A DNA stretch of 64,000 bases, taken from positions 4,390,619 through 4,454,618 of the forward strand of contig NW_015622543.1 of the NCBI RefSeq assembly GCF_000835495.1, written 5' to 3'. A program made the translations under genes and the position numbers. This stretch comes from Cladophialophora immunda. Lineage: Eukaryota > Ascomycota > Eurotiomycetes > Chaetothyriales > Herpotrichiellaceae. The first letter of the stretch is position 1; each line of letters opens with the position of its first letter. The notes below the pieces were generated by a model. It had not been told where the DNA came from and did not search any database. It saw nothing but the letters and a program-made list of their open reading frames with translations. Shown here piece after piece: positions 32,822 to 43,826 of the stretch.

Positions 32822-33622
32822 TGTGATAGGGGACGACAGGGCGGTGATAATGATCGAATGAGACACCGGTTCCTGAAATACCGGACGCAGGTCGGTGGAA
32901 GTAATCCATGAGGTAGAACAGAGATCCGGGTGGTGCGGTGCGTCTCTTGGAAGGGTGTTGGACAAGGGTCACCCACCTGCAACTAATTTTAGGGCGGCAT
33001 CCAGGGGGGGAGAGGTTGGGTCAAGTGATTGAGTGCATGGCTAGGGCCCTAGGGGAGCGAATATGCACAGAACTTGCGCACCGTATCAGAGAACAAAGAC
33101 TGGCCGCCAGGGAAGAAGGGGCGGTGGTGGACGGTGGACGGTGGACGGGGCACAAGAGCCCAGCTCGGACCACGGTTGCAAATACTACCTCCTCGACCGG
33201 GACGGTCAATCGAGGGGAGCAGATAACGGTGGTTAGGGTGGTGGCCGTTAGCTCTTTCGGACCAGCTCCTGCCTCCCTCATAGCCACCGATGGGAGGAGA
33301 CGGTTGTCTTGACATTGGCCGTCGTGTGTTCCGACCACATCACCCCCAAAGTCAGCAAACAGACTCTCCTCGGGGGCAACAGATCTACTGTTACCTACAT
33401 ATGGGAGGGAGGATCGATATGACGAGCCGACGAGAATCACGAGAAGTGGATGATGCACGACACACCAACACCAACGCCAACGGCGCACAGATGGGCGATC
33501 CCACCATGCCACGTGGTTTTAAGAGAGAGCCATTTATCTTTTCCGCCCCGCCAGTCCCCCCCCGTCCCCCGAGATCGTCCCAGTTGGACAAGGGCTCAGA
33601 TAGGTATGGTATATTAGCTGGT

Positions 33623-33668
33623 GGGCTTGGGCTTGGGCTAGGGCTAGGGCTAGGGCTGGGGCTGGGGG
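33623..33668. repeat. (GGGCTT/GGGCTA)n minisatellite, G-quadruplex-like
   Basis: This is a tandem array of six-base units GGGCTT, GGGCTA and GGGCTG, about seven units long. It has enough regularly spaced GGG runs for a G-quadruplex. It is not the fungal telomere unit TTAGGG. Confidence 0.85.
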
Positions 33669-35049
33669 CCAGGGAATGGAAACTGGGAAAAGATCTCGAG
33701 CCATGTTACCGTGGGTGGCGGGGCTTGTGCCCAAGGGAGCATAGTGCGAAGAATTGGAGAAGGGGGAGCGATAGAGAAAAGCAGACATCACAAGGGGACA
33801 AAGGGCGAGGAGAGGTGACCGGTGACTGGTAGAGATGTGCCTCCGAGCATGCTATTGACTAGCGCAGGGGACTTGGGGGGACCAGGGCGAATGCACGCAA
33901 TACTCGTATTGTACCTAGGTAAGTAGGTGAGGTAAGTAAGGGTGTAATCAAAGCACGCAAGTACCGACCTTCCAGTAAGTATGGGTACTCTGACGTATCA
34001 CAGTCCTCTAGATGGTGTAAGTTTAGGAGGAAATGGATCGACCCATGCAGCCCGCCCTGTCCCTCTGTTCAACCTTCTTGCTCGAAAATTCCCCGTCTCC
34101 CCAGCCACCCTGGACCGCGCTCAGTACTGGCTGGATGCACGTCTACTACTATGATGGGCTTGCTGAACTGTGATCCAGCTGGGAGGGAGTCGTCAAGAGA
34201 CTCGCTCCTCGCTCCCCATTTGTCGCCATTGACCCTACCTCCTGGGAGACCAAAGTTCCTGCAGCCTTCCGGAACGAAAGTTTGGTGCGAAGAATGCAGA
34301 TGATGGAGTGGTCAGGAGATTTCCGGGGCTTTTTTTTGGTCTTTGGAAAGTTATTCTATCTTTGCCGGTTACAGCTTGCAGGAGAGGGACCTGCGGACAA
34401 AGTCCAAAAAAGCGGGGCTTTGTGTCTCTTGGGAGAGGATACGTTTCTGGTGCAAGGTTCTATTCTTTGACCACGGTTCTGTGAATACTTCTGTTCTTTC
34501 CAGCTTCGAAAAGAAATCACTCAGCTCAAGCACGTCCGCAGAGGAAACCCACCCGGGATCACGCCGAGACAGCATGCAAGGTCGCACGCGCGAACGGGTC
34601 ATGGATAGGGCCCTTGTGTTTCCCTTCGTTTGGAATGTGGGCTTCCCAATAGGTCTGCCGTCGAGGGGGTTGGACAGGGGGCCCGTGTCTCTTCCTAGTA
34701 ACCTTCTGGAACACTGCCTAGTTGGAATGAGTCAATGCACGACGACGACGCGGCGACCAGGGTCAGGGATGGTGAGGGAGCGAACGAGGTGGGTAAGTTA
34801 GGGACTCGTACTTTTAGCCGACGAGATGAGTGGAGAGCGTGTGTGACGGGAGGGACTGGAGCCATGGATGGACCTGTGTCTGTCTGTTGGCCTGTCTGCC
34901 CGTGCCTCGAGGCCTGCGGGTAGCTATGTGACTTCTGTAGGACTTGGGGACGGAGTAATTATTACTACCAAGTGGTCGTCAGCCACAACAGGCAACCTGG
35001 GATCCACTGACTGGAGACCCTAGGGAAATACGCACAACTGGTCGGTGAC

Positions 35050-35074
35050 GGTGATGGTGATGGTGATGGTGATG
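35050..35074. repeat. (GGTGAT)n microsatellite
   Basis: Four tandem GGTGAT units. Confidence 0.9.
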
Positions 35075-35398
35075 TGACGAACGGGACAGGACTGACACTA
35101 ACAGTGGCGCTGTTGCGGAAAAGTCAACAGTGTTGCCATCGCCATAGCCTGCCGACTTGCCTCGTAGCTACTCGATACCTAACAAGCAGTCACATAAGAC
35201 TCCGGAACAGCCTTGGGGGATCCGAAGGCAAAGGCAAAGGCGAAGAGATGGCGGAGGGCGACCCAGCCAATCGAGAGCTTGGAGCCCACTGCCAAAGAAT
35301 GGCAGGTTGGCGGAGCAGGATCCGTTATTGAGGGGAGTTGTCGCCTGACGCGCTGCGCGAAACTGAGGCCCAGGCAGACATGGGCAGGGCTTGGACTC

Positions 35399-35420
35399 GG
35401 GCTTGGGCTTGGGCTTGGGC
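35399..35420. repeat. (GGGCTT)n short array
   Basis: Three to four tandem GGGCTT units, the same unit as the array near 33.6 kb. Confidence 0.85.
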
Positions 35421-36741
35421 CGGCGTAGGTGAGTTGAACTTTGAGGGATATTCTCGCCCAGAGGAGAGGCACCAGAGGGGGCACGGGATACAGAGCAATC
35501 GAACTTGCATTCTGCAAGCTTCTTGCCATGGCCGAGTTGGTAGACTTGGTAGAGTTGGGTAGAGCAACACCCTCGCCGAGACCAGAACAATGAGGCGGGT
35601 TGGCGCAGGAGGGGCAGTGAGCTTTTTGCCTCCCTCCTCTCCCCTCCCCTCCACTCCCCCTTCCTCTCAGCGACCGAGATCAATTCCAACCACCAGCACC
35701 AGCACCACAACCTTCCCTGACAAACTCAATCCAGAATCCTCCTGCTCTTTGCTTGCTCTCGCTTCCGCCTCACTTTATTTCGTACATGTACGAGCCATTC
35801 CTTCACCTTTTTTCCCCGACCGAGGCACCCGAGACTAGATACCCATCTTACCTCCTCTCCCTAGCCAGGCTATACCCACCAGCCTATCTGACCTTCCTTG
35901 CCTGCCTGCCTGCCTGCCTCCCGAAATTACCTTGACACGCCCTTGCACATGTCCCTGCTGGAACCGCGTGAACGCCTCGCCGGCGGTGGTGGCGCGCAGT
36001 GCAGTCTGGGTGAGGCGGGGCAGGGCGCGGAGGGCTATGAATGCAGAAACTCGCAAACAAAACACACAGGTGAGGAGGGATCGATCCCCTCGTAGGCAAA
36101 GCAGGCGGGAAAAGGCAGACAACCACAACAGACGGATTTAAAAGGAAAAAGCTACCCTTTTGACAATGGAACACCGCCACCCACCGCCGCCGTCACTGCC
36201 CTGCGTCGTAAGGCACACGGAAAATGATAGATGGATGACGGAGTAAAGGAGCGATTAATTGCGTAGGTGCCTGGGTGTTGCGTTGGGATGCTGGTGTGGA
36301 TGTGCGAGGGTCGGTGTCTGGAGGCGTGGTTGTGAGCGTTCTTGCTTGTTTGCGCGACTGGTTTTCTGGACAGTTGTGCACACTCGAACTTTCTCGACCG
36401 AGAAGACACAGGAGGGGGACCAGGACCGGGACGAGAGAGCAGAGGCAGAGGCAGCAGACAAGTCCATTCGTTTCCCGGCTCCTCAACTACCCTCATCGCT
36501 CGTCTCCCCTTCTCGCGTCCTATGCACCAGGTAAAAGATCCCCAAGACACCATCGAGCTTGTGACATGTACAATCATATTCGTTCCTCAAACTCATGTTA
36601 TATCAGTCGTCCTGTGATGAATCCCCAATGATGTGACATACCAGTCACTCTGGCTTTGTTGGCGCCACGGCTGAAAGTTAAGACTAGGGATGTAGTCTTG
36701 TTATAAGATCCTGGTGGGAAGTAGAAATCTCTCACGATTGC

Positions 36742-39700
36742 TCAGTAGCCGCCGCCCGTTTCCACACTCTCTGCCGCGGCCACGGCCTCTCCACCTTCAT
36801 CTCCAGCATCGACACCCTCCTCGACAAGCTTGATCTTCCGCTTCTTCTTCTTTTTCTTCTTGATGGATCCCTCTTCGCCGTCGTGGCCTTCTGCCTCAAC
36901 CCCGACCCGTTCCTCGGTCGCGTCCACTCCAACCTTCGGCCGGGTCTTCTTCTTCTTCCGCCTCACAACCGTGCCTTCCGCGTCCACCCCCTCGCCCATC
37001 ACCGTTCTCTGCCGCTCCATCTCCCGCTGCATCTCAAGCCTCTTCTTCTCCACCTCGCGAAGGGCAATCGCCATCTCCAACTCCTCGGCTTCACGACGGA
37101 GAATCTCCGACTCGGTCTCCGCGGGGCCGCCTTCAAGGCTGAGGTTTTCGAGCGTCGACGAGTCGACCGAGAGGAGGGTGCGCGTGGGCCGAGAATGCGC
37201 CCGGGGTTGGGCATTAGGACTGAGTGAACGGGTCCGCTGAGCCTGACTCAGGGCGGCGAAGGGGCTCGAGTTCGAAAATGACTGTGAGGTGGGTGTGGTC
37301 GCTGCGGAGGCCTCGAGGGTTTCGTCCGCGGCGACGACGAATCTTCGAACAGGTTTCTTCTTTCGCGGCCGGCGTTCTTCTCCTCCTGTCTCCCCTTTCG
37401 CCGCCGTCGTCTGAGACCGGTCGATCTGTAGGTCGATGATTGGAATCGAGTCGACGTCGAGTTCATCATCGCCGTTTGTCTTGCTGATGATGTCGTGGAA
37501 TTGAGGGTCCGCATCGTCGGACGGGGCAATGTAGAATGGATCGTCCTTGTTCCGGGCCATCCTCTCGGCCTTGCGCCTAGCTATGGTTCCTGGAGACTCG
37601 GGTGCAGACTGGTATGAGAGCGGTGCACTCTCCGAAGCAACAGCAGAGTCCAGATAAGCCGCTGCTGGTTGCGGATGTAACGATGTGATGGACGGTATCG
37701 GTTCTCGATCGTGGTAGAAGGATTGGAACACATCCTCTCCGTGATCATCGACGTCTGCAATCTGCGAATCTTGTAGAATCGTCGACAAGTCGGGATTGAT
37801 AGGCGCGTCAAGATCGAGATCTTCGGGCAGGGGAACTTTCTTCTGAGCTGCCGCTGAGACCGGATTGAGTTCCGTGCCACTAAAGAGCGTTGGAACTGCA
37901 GAAGTCAGTAGGAGCGGCGCCTGAAGACTATCCCCGCCCTGCGTAGAGAGCGCTTCCGAGGCAAGACGCAGAAGTTCGAGAAATTCAACGCTTCTCTCCT
38001 GTACTTCGAGGTTGGGGTGGGATGAGAGCTTCTCCAGAAACTCCGTGGTCCTTGCGAGGAGGAGCGACATTGTCGCGCCTCTTGAGGCATTCCATTCACG
38101 GTCGGCCGTAGTGGCGATCCGTGCAATGATTTTCGGAATGGCTTGGATTACTATTGCCAAGGTCGTTGGAGTGAAATGTCCAGACGACTCGTGAATCAAA
38201 GAATTGAGGACCTCATATGGGTTGGACAAGTACACGGCGAATTCGCCGCAGATCCAAGCAGCCGATTTGATGACTTGGCTCTGACCGGTACCATGTTTCG
38301 GGTAGGCAATTGCGCGGTTGGACAAGAGTACCAGAGTCTCCGCTGCTTTGGTCGTTTCTGGTCGGAGCTCCTTGACTCGAACTGTGATATCGCGAAGCTG
38401 ACTTCCGACCCGGGCTCCTAACGAGGTGTCATCTTCCAGTGTGGCTCTCAACGAATTCGCATCCTTGTCCGCCGGGAGATGTCTGACTAGATGAACCAGG
38501 ATTTCGATATACCACTCGAAGTCGGTAATGTTGGCATAAGTATTGTGAGAGCACATGTCAAGAATTCGGCTAATAATTTCGTAGCGGTATTCGTCTGGTA
38601 AAGGAACATTTTCCGATCCTCGTTTGTCGGGGACGAGCCTCTGCTCCATGTCTGTTTGTTCTTCTTCCGCGTGTCCGTTGGGGTCCACGGTGGCTGACGC
38701 TGAGCCTGCAAGCTGTTTTATGAGGCGGTTGACAACGGCTTGCAGATTGTCACTGTTGACCATACCCGACACCAACTCCAAAGCCTGCATCTTTATCGAA
38801 ATATCAGGATCGTCCAAGCATCCCATGATGACATCCTGCTGCATTGAAACGAGTGTAGGATGAGTAGCCACAATCTTGTTGAACGCCAGGAGAGCAACAT
38901 ATTTCAGATTCGGGTCGCCATCCAACACAATCATTCCCCTCAACTTGGAAATGCAGAGATCGGCCACTTCTTCCACATCCACGCCGCTTTCGGCGCCGTC
39001 CAAGATCCCGCCCTGAATGATCCCGCTGATACATTCGTAGAGTAACGACATGGCCGTTGTCTCCTGAATCAGTTTGGTGAGGGGTCGGACTAGCTTCTTG
39101 ACCAACCTTGGTTCGAGGGGAGTCAAAACTGCGAACAACTTGATGATTTTGATGCCCATCCAGTTGTTCTTCTGGGCCAGGAGAAGGTCGAACAGCCTTG
39201 GTGCCAAGGGCAGAAAATCCTGCGGTCGTCGCCACCCGAGCTCACAGACGACATTGACCGTAGCGGCAGTAACACTGCTGTCTTCTTGTTCATCTAGTAA
39301 ACGCTCTTTTATCTTTGGCCACGCAACTCTCAGAGTTTCGGGATACACCAGAGCGAGCCTGTATAGCGTGACGATAGTCTTCTTACGCACGGCTGGTTGT
39401 GAATGTGACAATCGTGGGAGAAGCTCCGTGAGAATGGAAAGTGCCAGTGAAGAAGTGACAATGTGCGGAAGTGTGACCAACGGCAGCGTGAGAACTGGTA
39501 TTGAGGGAGAGGTGAGGTCTTTTTTCAGCAAATTCTCAGCCAGCATCAAGACCTCCGTCTCAGGTCGGAAGCTCTGGACGGCAGCTAGGTAGCCCACTCG
39601 TTTCTGCGCCGGTTTCGGGGACGCCATGACTTCCAAGACGTTGAAGGCGGCCCAGGTCATATCATAACCAAACATCTCCAGATAAATGAGCTTGAGCAGT

Positions 39701-39837
39701 GCGGTTGCCTTGAGGTCCAGGTCCTGGGAACGAATCTCGCTTCGACACTCCTTGAGAGCGCCTTGGATGTATTCGGCCTCATTTCCCTTGTGGCCTCGCA
39801 GGCCCCGAATAAGGTCGACAAGTGACTTTTCGAACAT
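36742..39837 (-). CDS. APL5: AP-3 complex subunit delta
   Basis: An intronless 1031-aa adaptin starts at MFEKSLVDLIRGLRGHKG. The N-terminal trunk (about residues 1-560) is alpha-solenoid with adaptin landmarks: KATALLKLIYLEMFGYDMTWAAFNVLEVMAS, KRVGYLAAVQSF, VRKKTIVTLYRLALVYPE, and GSENVPLPDEYRYEIISRILDMCS. The hinge (about 650-900) is acidic and Ser/Pro-rich. The C-terminal end is a Lys-rich segment (KKKKKKRKIKLVEE) within a Glu-rich tail. The delta subunit is the large chain of the AP-3 adaptor, which forms Golgi/endosome-to-vacuole carriers, including those for alkaline phosphatase and vacuolar SNAREs. It is divergent from EMC2 across 610 bases. Confidence 0.95.
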   Translation of the reverse strand: MFEKSLVDLIRGLRGHKGNEAEYIQGALKECRSEIRSQDLDLKATALLKLIYLEMFGYDMTWAAFNVLEVMASPKPAQKRVGYLAAVQSFRPETEVLMLAENLLKKDLTSPSIPVLTLPLVTLPHIVTSSLALSILTELLPRLSHSQPAVRKKTIVTLYRLALVYPETLRVAWPKIKERLLDEQEDSSVTAATVNVVCELGWRRPQDFLPLAPRLFDLLLAQKNNWMGIKIIKLFAVLTPLEPRLVKKLVRPLTKLIQETTAMSLLYECISGIIQGGILDGAESGVDVEEVADLCISKLRGMIVLDGDPNLKYVALLAFNKIVATHPTLVSMQQDVIMGCLDDPDISIKMQALELVSGMVNSDNLQAVVNRLIKQLAGSASATVDPNGHAEEEQTDMEQRLVPDKRGSENVPLPDEYRYEIISRILDMCSHNTYANITDFEWYIEILVHLVRHLPADKDANSLRATLEDDTSLGARVGSQLRDITVRVKELRPETTKAAETLVLLSNRAIAYPKHGTGQSQVIKSAAWICGEFAVYLSNPYEVLNSLIHESSGHFTPTTLAIVIQAIPKIIARIATTADREWNASRGATMSLLLARTTEFLEKLSSHPNLEVQERSVEFLELLRLASEALSTQGGDSLQAPLLLTSAVPTLFSGTELNPVSAAAQKKVPLPEDLDLDAPINPDLSTILQDSQIADVDDHGEDVFQSFYHDREPIPSITSLHPQPAAAYLDSAVASESAPLSYQSAPESPGTIARRKAERMARNKDDPFYIAPSDDADPQFHDIISKTNGDDELDVDSIPIIDLQIDRSQTTAAKGETGGEERRPRKKKPVRRFVVAADETLEASAATTPTSQSFSNSSPFAALSQAQRTRSLSPNAQPRAHSRPTRTLLSVDSSTLENLSLEGGPAETESEILRREAEELEMAIALREVEKKRLEMQREMERQRTVMGEGVDAEGTVVRRKKKKTRPKVGVDATEERVGVEAEGHDGEEGSIKKKKKKKRKIKLVEEGVDAGDEGGEAVAAAESVETGGGY

Positions 39838-40447
39838 GTTGAGAGGTTCTGATCAGCATGTCATGAGAGCTGGGCAGCCGGTGTTTCCTTTGGGATCTCG
39901 CGGGCCCTCATCTCTCACGCGACACAGTTGAGGTTGCGGTCCGGGAGACCCCTCGTTCACGGTGACTCGGACACAGAAGAGGCTGAGGATGCAATGTTCG
40001 TGCACCTTTCCTCTGTCTTCTCAGGACTCAGCACACGCCCACGCATTCGCTATTCGATCTCGCTTGTCGACCGCAGAGCATTAGCAGGCCACCAAGAAAG
40101 AAGCGATGATGGGATGGGGATGCTGAGGACCTCTTCGTGTGGTGTCAAATGCTCCGCCCGAATGCCAAGACTGATTTCTTCCGAAGAAACGGCAGCCAAC
40201 GGCCAACGGCGACCTCGCGGCGTCTGTATGAACGAGTAGCTTGCTACGCGACTTCGCAGTGGCCTCCAAACCCCGTCCAGACCAGCGTGTTCTCCAACTT
40301 GTCCTGTGCTACCTTGACAGCCTCATCTTGTCAGTCTTTGCAGAGTTCCGGCATTAGTGACCTTTCGACGATACTACTTAATCCTGCGCAGACCATATCC
40401 TCCGTCTTCTCTGGCTCTGGCCAAACCTGTCATCGGACAACGCAGCA
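39838..40447. promoter_or_regulatory. Bidirectional promoter AP-3 delta / EMC2
   Basis: These 610 bases lie between divergent ATGs at 39837 (minus) and 40448 (plus). The last 150 bases before EMC2 are pyrimidine-rich. No gene is seen. Confidence 0.45.
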
Positions 40448-41389
40448 ATGGCGACAGTCGTATTCCAAGGCCCGGCTTCCGACCCTGCCTCAGCTCTGCG
40501 CATAGCGCAGCAGGCTCCCTCGATCCTTGCAAAGTCCTCGTCGGTCAGTACGACCTTCCCTGCATCAATGTTCAACACGGCGGATTCCGCTGAACTATGG
40601 GACGAGCTTGAACAACTCCTCTATGCATGCCTGCGCACAGGGGACGACAAGTCTGCCTCTCTATGTGTGGAACGATTAAGTAACAGATTCGGGTCAACCA
40701 ATGAACGGGTCATGGCTTTGAGAGGGCTGTATCAGGAAGCCATGGCTCCAGACGAAGCAGCATTGCGCAAGATATTAGAAGACTATGCGAGAATATTGAT
40801 GGAGAACCCTATGAATGTTCCCATCCACAAACGCCGGATTGCGCTCATGAGAAGCTTGGGGAGGCCACAAGATGCCATCAAAGACCTGGTGGAATTCGTC
40901 GATTCCTTTCCCACCGACATGGAGGCTTGGTGCGAGTTGAGCGACCTCTATCACTCGCAGGGGTGCCTTCCACAAGCTGTCTTTTGCCTGGAGGAGGCCG
41001 TAATTATCGCCCCAAATGCATGGAACCTTCATGCACGACTGGGCGAACTCGAGTATCTGGCTGCCATGTCGTCAACGGAGAATGCCGATGTCGAGAAACA
41101 CCTGGCACAGGCAATCCAGCGGTTCAGTCGGAGCATTGAACTTTGTGACGACTATCTGCGGGGGTTCTACGGGCTAAAGCTGGCCACGGACAAGTTCCTG
41201 CTGACGAACACGACATCTCGGGGGAACACCAGCTCGCCGATCACCCCAGACAAGGTGCAGAAACTGAATCAGTTGGCCACGTCAAAACTGGAGGGTATCG
41301 TCAAGGACCGCAGCGGACGACGATCTTCCGGGACCGATCATCCTGAGCTCATTGCCGCTCAGGAATTGTTGAACAGATCCAAAGGCTGA
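40448..41389 (+). CDS. EMC2: ER membrane protein complex subunit 2 (EMC2, TPR protein)
   Basis: An intronless 313-aa protein starts at MATVVFQGPASDPASAL. It is built from helix pairs of the tetratricopeptide type. Typical EMC2 segments are NERVMALRGLYQEAM, NPMNVPIHKRRIALMRSLGR, AIKDLVEFVDSFPTDMEAWCELSDLY, CLEEAVIIAPNAWNLHARLGELEY and SIELCDDYLRGFYGLKL. EMC2 is the cytosolic scaffold of the ER membrane complex, which inserts membrane proteins with weakly hydrophobic or terminal helices. The C-terminal 50 residues are a variable Ser/Arg-rich tail. Length and motif order match the family. Confidence 0.94.
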   Translation: MATVVFQGPASDPASALRIAQQAPSILAKSSSVSTTFPASMFNTADSAELWDELEQLLYACLRTGDDKSASLCVERLSNRFGSTNERVMALRGLYQEAMAPDEAALRKILEDYARILMENPMNVPIHKRRIALMRSLGRPQDAIKDLVEFVDSFPTDMEAWCELSDLYHSQGCLPQAVFCLEEAVIIAPNAWNLHARLGELEYLAAMSSTENADVEKHLAQAIQRFSRSIELCDDYLRGFYGLKLATDKFLLTNTTSRGNTSSPITPDKVQKLNQLATSKLEGIVKDRSGRRSSGTDHPELIAAQELLNRSKG

Positions 41390-42171
41390 AGCATCCTGCA
41401 CAATCCTGGAGCCACGAACCACAAAGCAGCCCAAGTCAAGACGATTCTCCGAATAAAAGAGCATTGGGAAAAGCCACTTGCGTACGGACCTCAATGCCTT
41501 TTGGCACCAGAGGGGGGGCGGGCGAAAGTTCCTGCAGAGAACCGAATGGACCATAGGAGAAACCATGGTTCGGCGAAGATCATGTCAGATGCGGGCGCGC
41601 CCGCTAGCGTGATGCTTGAAGGTGGAAGTTGGGCAGCATTTCAGCGCAAGCCAACGTGGCAGCTTTTCTGAGGATGCCTCGATTGTCGCAACACCCAACC
41701 ACTAGCGAATGAGGCTCTCACTCCGTCAGCGGCCGTGGGTCGTTTGTGCCCATCACGTCTAATTTAGAGTCACTGGAGCCTCGTCTTTCCGACAAACTAA
41801 CAACCACGAGGTCAAGAATCCCACCTTCAGGCCGCGGTCGACTTGAGGTTTTGTTGGGAGAATCACCAAAAAGAAAGGGTATCATCAGTTCTCCGACACC
41901 CAAGGGGGGGGTGTGAATATCAGGCTAATCGCCCTGCGTTACGGAAAACAGGCTGTCCCGGTGGCGACGTCGAAGACCGGGTTGTTTCGGTTTCTGATAT
42001 ATAGACTGAGAATGCCATGACCGGTCAAGAGGGTGGATAGCCATCTTTCTGCCTTGATATCAACCCAAATGTAGACCTATTGCATACCACTTGCGCACTT
42101 TTGTCACTCCCATTTCGCCATTAATAATACCAGACTCACTGCTCCTCACGTCTCCTCCCAAGGAGCCCTCA
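41390..42171. other. Intergenic, 3' of EMC2
   Basis: I see nothing coding in these 780 bases. GGGCGCGCCCGC-type GC-rich palindromic sequence occurs near 41595. Confidence 0.35.
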
Positions 42172-42546
42172 ATGTCTCAGAATCATAAATCCAATCGCGA
42201 GCGAAGAAAGACAGCGCGCAAGAAGCGCTTACCTCTACTAGATCCAACCCCTTACAGATCGCTTGCAACCGCGAGAGAATTTTCTGTACGACTCTGCGTC
42301 ACCTGAGTACCTTTTGACACTCTGCGGGTTGTTGTGGCGACACTCTCCTGTCGCCAACTCACATCTTGCATTCTCCCTTTTCAGATTCTTGCGGGAGGCT
42401 CAATTCTTTCTAGTCTTCCTTTTGCACCGCTGTATCCATTGACGGGCTCTGCAGTTCGATCCTGCAGGAAAAAGACCCTCCGGCGGCGAAAAAAACCAAC
42501 ACCAAAAGTTCACGATAAACGGGCAACAAAAAAGGAAATTGTATGA
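42172..42546 (+). CDS. Candidate 91-aa basic protein, two exons
   Basis: The ATG at 42172 opens MSQNHKSNRERRKTARKKRL and runs in frame to a GTACGA donor at 42286. A 99-nt intron ends in CTCCCTTTTCAG, and the second exon (42385..42546) reads ILAGGSILSSLPFAPLYPL followed by a very basic tail (CRKKTLRRRKKPTPKVHDKR) to the stop. Both exons are in phase 0. Both ends are rich in Lys and Arg around a hydrophobic centre that could be one membrane segment. No domain is recognised. It could instead be part of the leader of the next gene. I am unsure. Confidence 0.35.
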
Positions 42547-43826
42547 GTCGATGCTCTGTACAAGACTCTGGGTGGATTGATATAACCATTTCGAGGTCTA
42601 TTTCAGACCTAAACACTGGACACTCGTCCGCGTCACCAAGGGCCAAGTTGTCCTGGGAGACGCACCTCTGTTCACTGCAAGCAAAAGGTGGTCGTGACCG
42701 GGCTGGGCTCTTGTGGACACTGTCAACAACCTAACACCACCACGACACCGTCCCAGAGCTGAGTTGACGGACGGGCGTTGAGTGAAGCCGGGATTGATTT
42801 TGGCTCTGCACACTGCTGGAGAAGGGATTTCTCATTACGATTGACGTGGTTGGTGCCTTACAGCAAGAATAGGAGGCCTGGGAGACAGCACGCAGGGGGA
42901 GTCAGACCGGGCCCCACTACTACCAAATAGGCTGCGCCCGCAACCCGCAGCCTGCCGCCCACTGCGCACTATTGCCCACCACTGTCCACTGCCCGCTGCG
43001 CCCACACAGCGCCTGCGCCCGACGAATTAGGGGGGGAATCCCTCGAGTGGGCGAGCAATTGGGCATCAGTCACCAATTTCGTTACCCCCCCTTTTTGTCG
43101 CCTTTTTTGACTCGGTGGGCGGATCCAGGATCCAGCAGCCAGCATCTTGATCCCCCGTCAACACACCTTGGTTGACCTTGACGCCAAACAACCACTTTGG
43201 CGTCAACAACCTGTCCACGCGCTCACACACATTTGCATTTGCATGATTCTGGGCAGCCCGACTTCACCGTCTCATCTCGCTACAATTGTCACCTTCTCAC
43301 CTGCTCCTCCTTTTCCCTTCCTTCGACACACTCACCACCACCTTTCACCACATCTGTACCCGTTGCCATCTCGCATCCCTGCCATTGAAAATACGTGGTG
43401 ATCCTCTTGTCTCTAATACTCGTTGCCTGATCGGCATCCCCCTCGGCTCCTCGCATATGCAACCTGTTCTCCCTGTGGCCCGACCCTTCGTCCCTTTCCT
43501 CCCCACGGCCACGGATCCACCTTGTCGGAATTTCACGACGCACCTTCACGACACCAGACGCTACCGGTGGCACACCTGCGGGAGGTGACCACGCCCCTCT
43601 CAGCCAGGCCTTTGAATTTCTTCGACCACATTTGGCGCTGAAGGATACTGGTTTCAAAATATACACTGGATCTGGCCCATTTGGACGGTCCTACTGCCTG
43701 AAGTCAGCTCTCTTTGGTCCGGTTAGCACATCCCTTGACACTAACATAACCCTCAAGGCTATCTCGTTCAGCCTTCCCCCTGGGGTAGGTTGAACGCGGT
43801 AATTCCTTGACCTCACTCAGTCTCTC
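42547..43826. promoter_or_regulatory. Long intergenic region / leader upstream of the ubiquitin-like coiled-coil gene
   Basis: This stretch of about 1.3 kb becomes strongly pyrimidine-rich after about 43240 (CACCTTCTCACCTGCTCCTCC), as in fungal leaders. A GTGCTAAC branch and a CTGCTGTTAG acceptor-like site occur just inside the next ORF (43864-43886), so an upstream non-coding or short coding exon is possible. Confidence 0.4.

Larger units (their letters stand above)
30012..36741. other. 6.7-kb gene-poor region, G-tract and simple-repeat rich on the plus strand
   Basis: There is no long supported coding region between the Zn2Cys6 regulator and AP-3 delta, two convergent genes. The sequence is full of homopurine runs and short tandem repeats on the plus strand up to about 33.7 kb, and mixed purine and pyrimidine blocks after that. 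Open frames crossing it are low-complexity and overlap on several frames, as expected from skewed composition. The only gene-like signal I could assemble is the 43-codon spliced ORF at 30653-30849 on the minus strand. The purine bias on the plus strand equals pyrimidine-rich promoter-like sequence for a minus-strand transcript. Confidence 0.5.

Noticed and set aside
33623..33668. Internal telomere repeat
   Set aside because: The unit is GGGCTA/GGGCTT, not TTAGGG, and conserved single-copy genes lie on both sides.
35168..35710. 180-codon ORF in the gene-poor region
   Set aside because: Low-complexity (KPKPKPESKP-like) translation of the GGGCTT repeat; overlapping ORFs on both strands point to composition, not coding.
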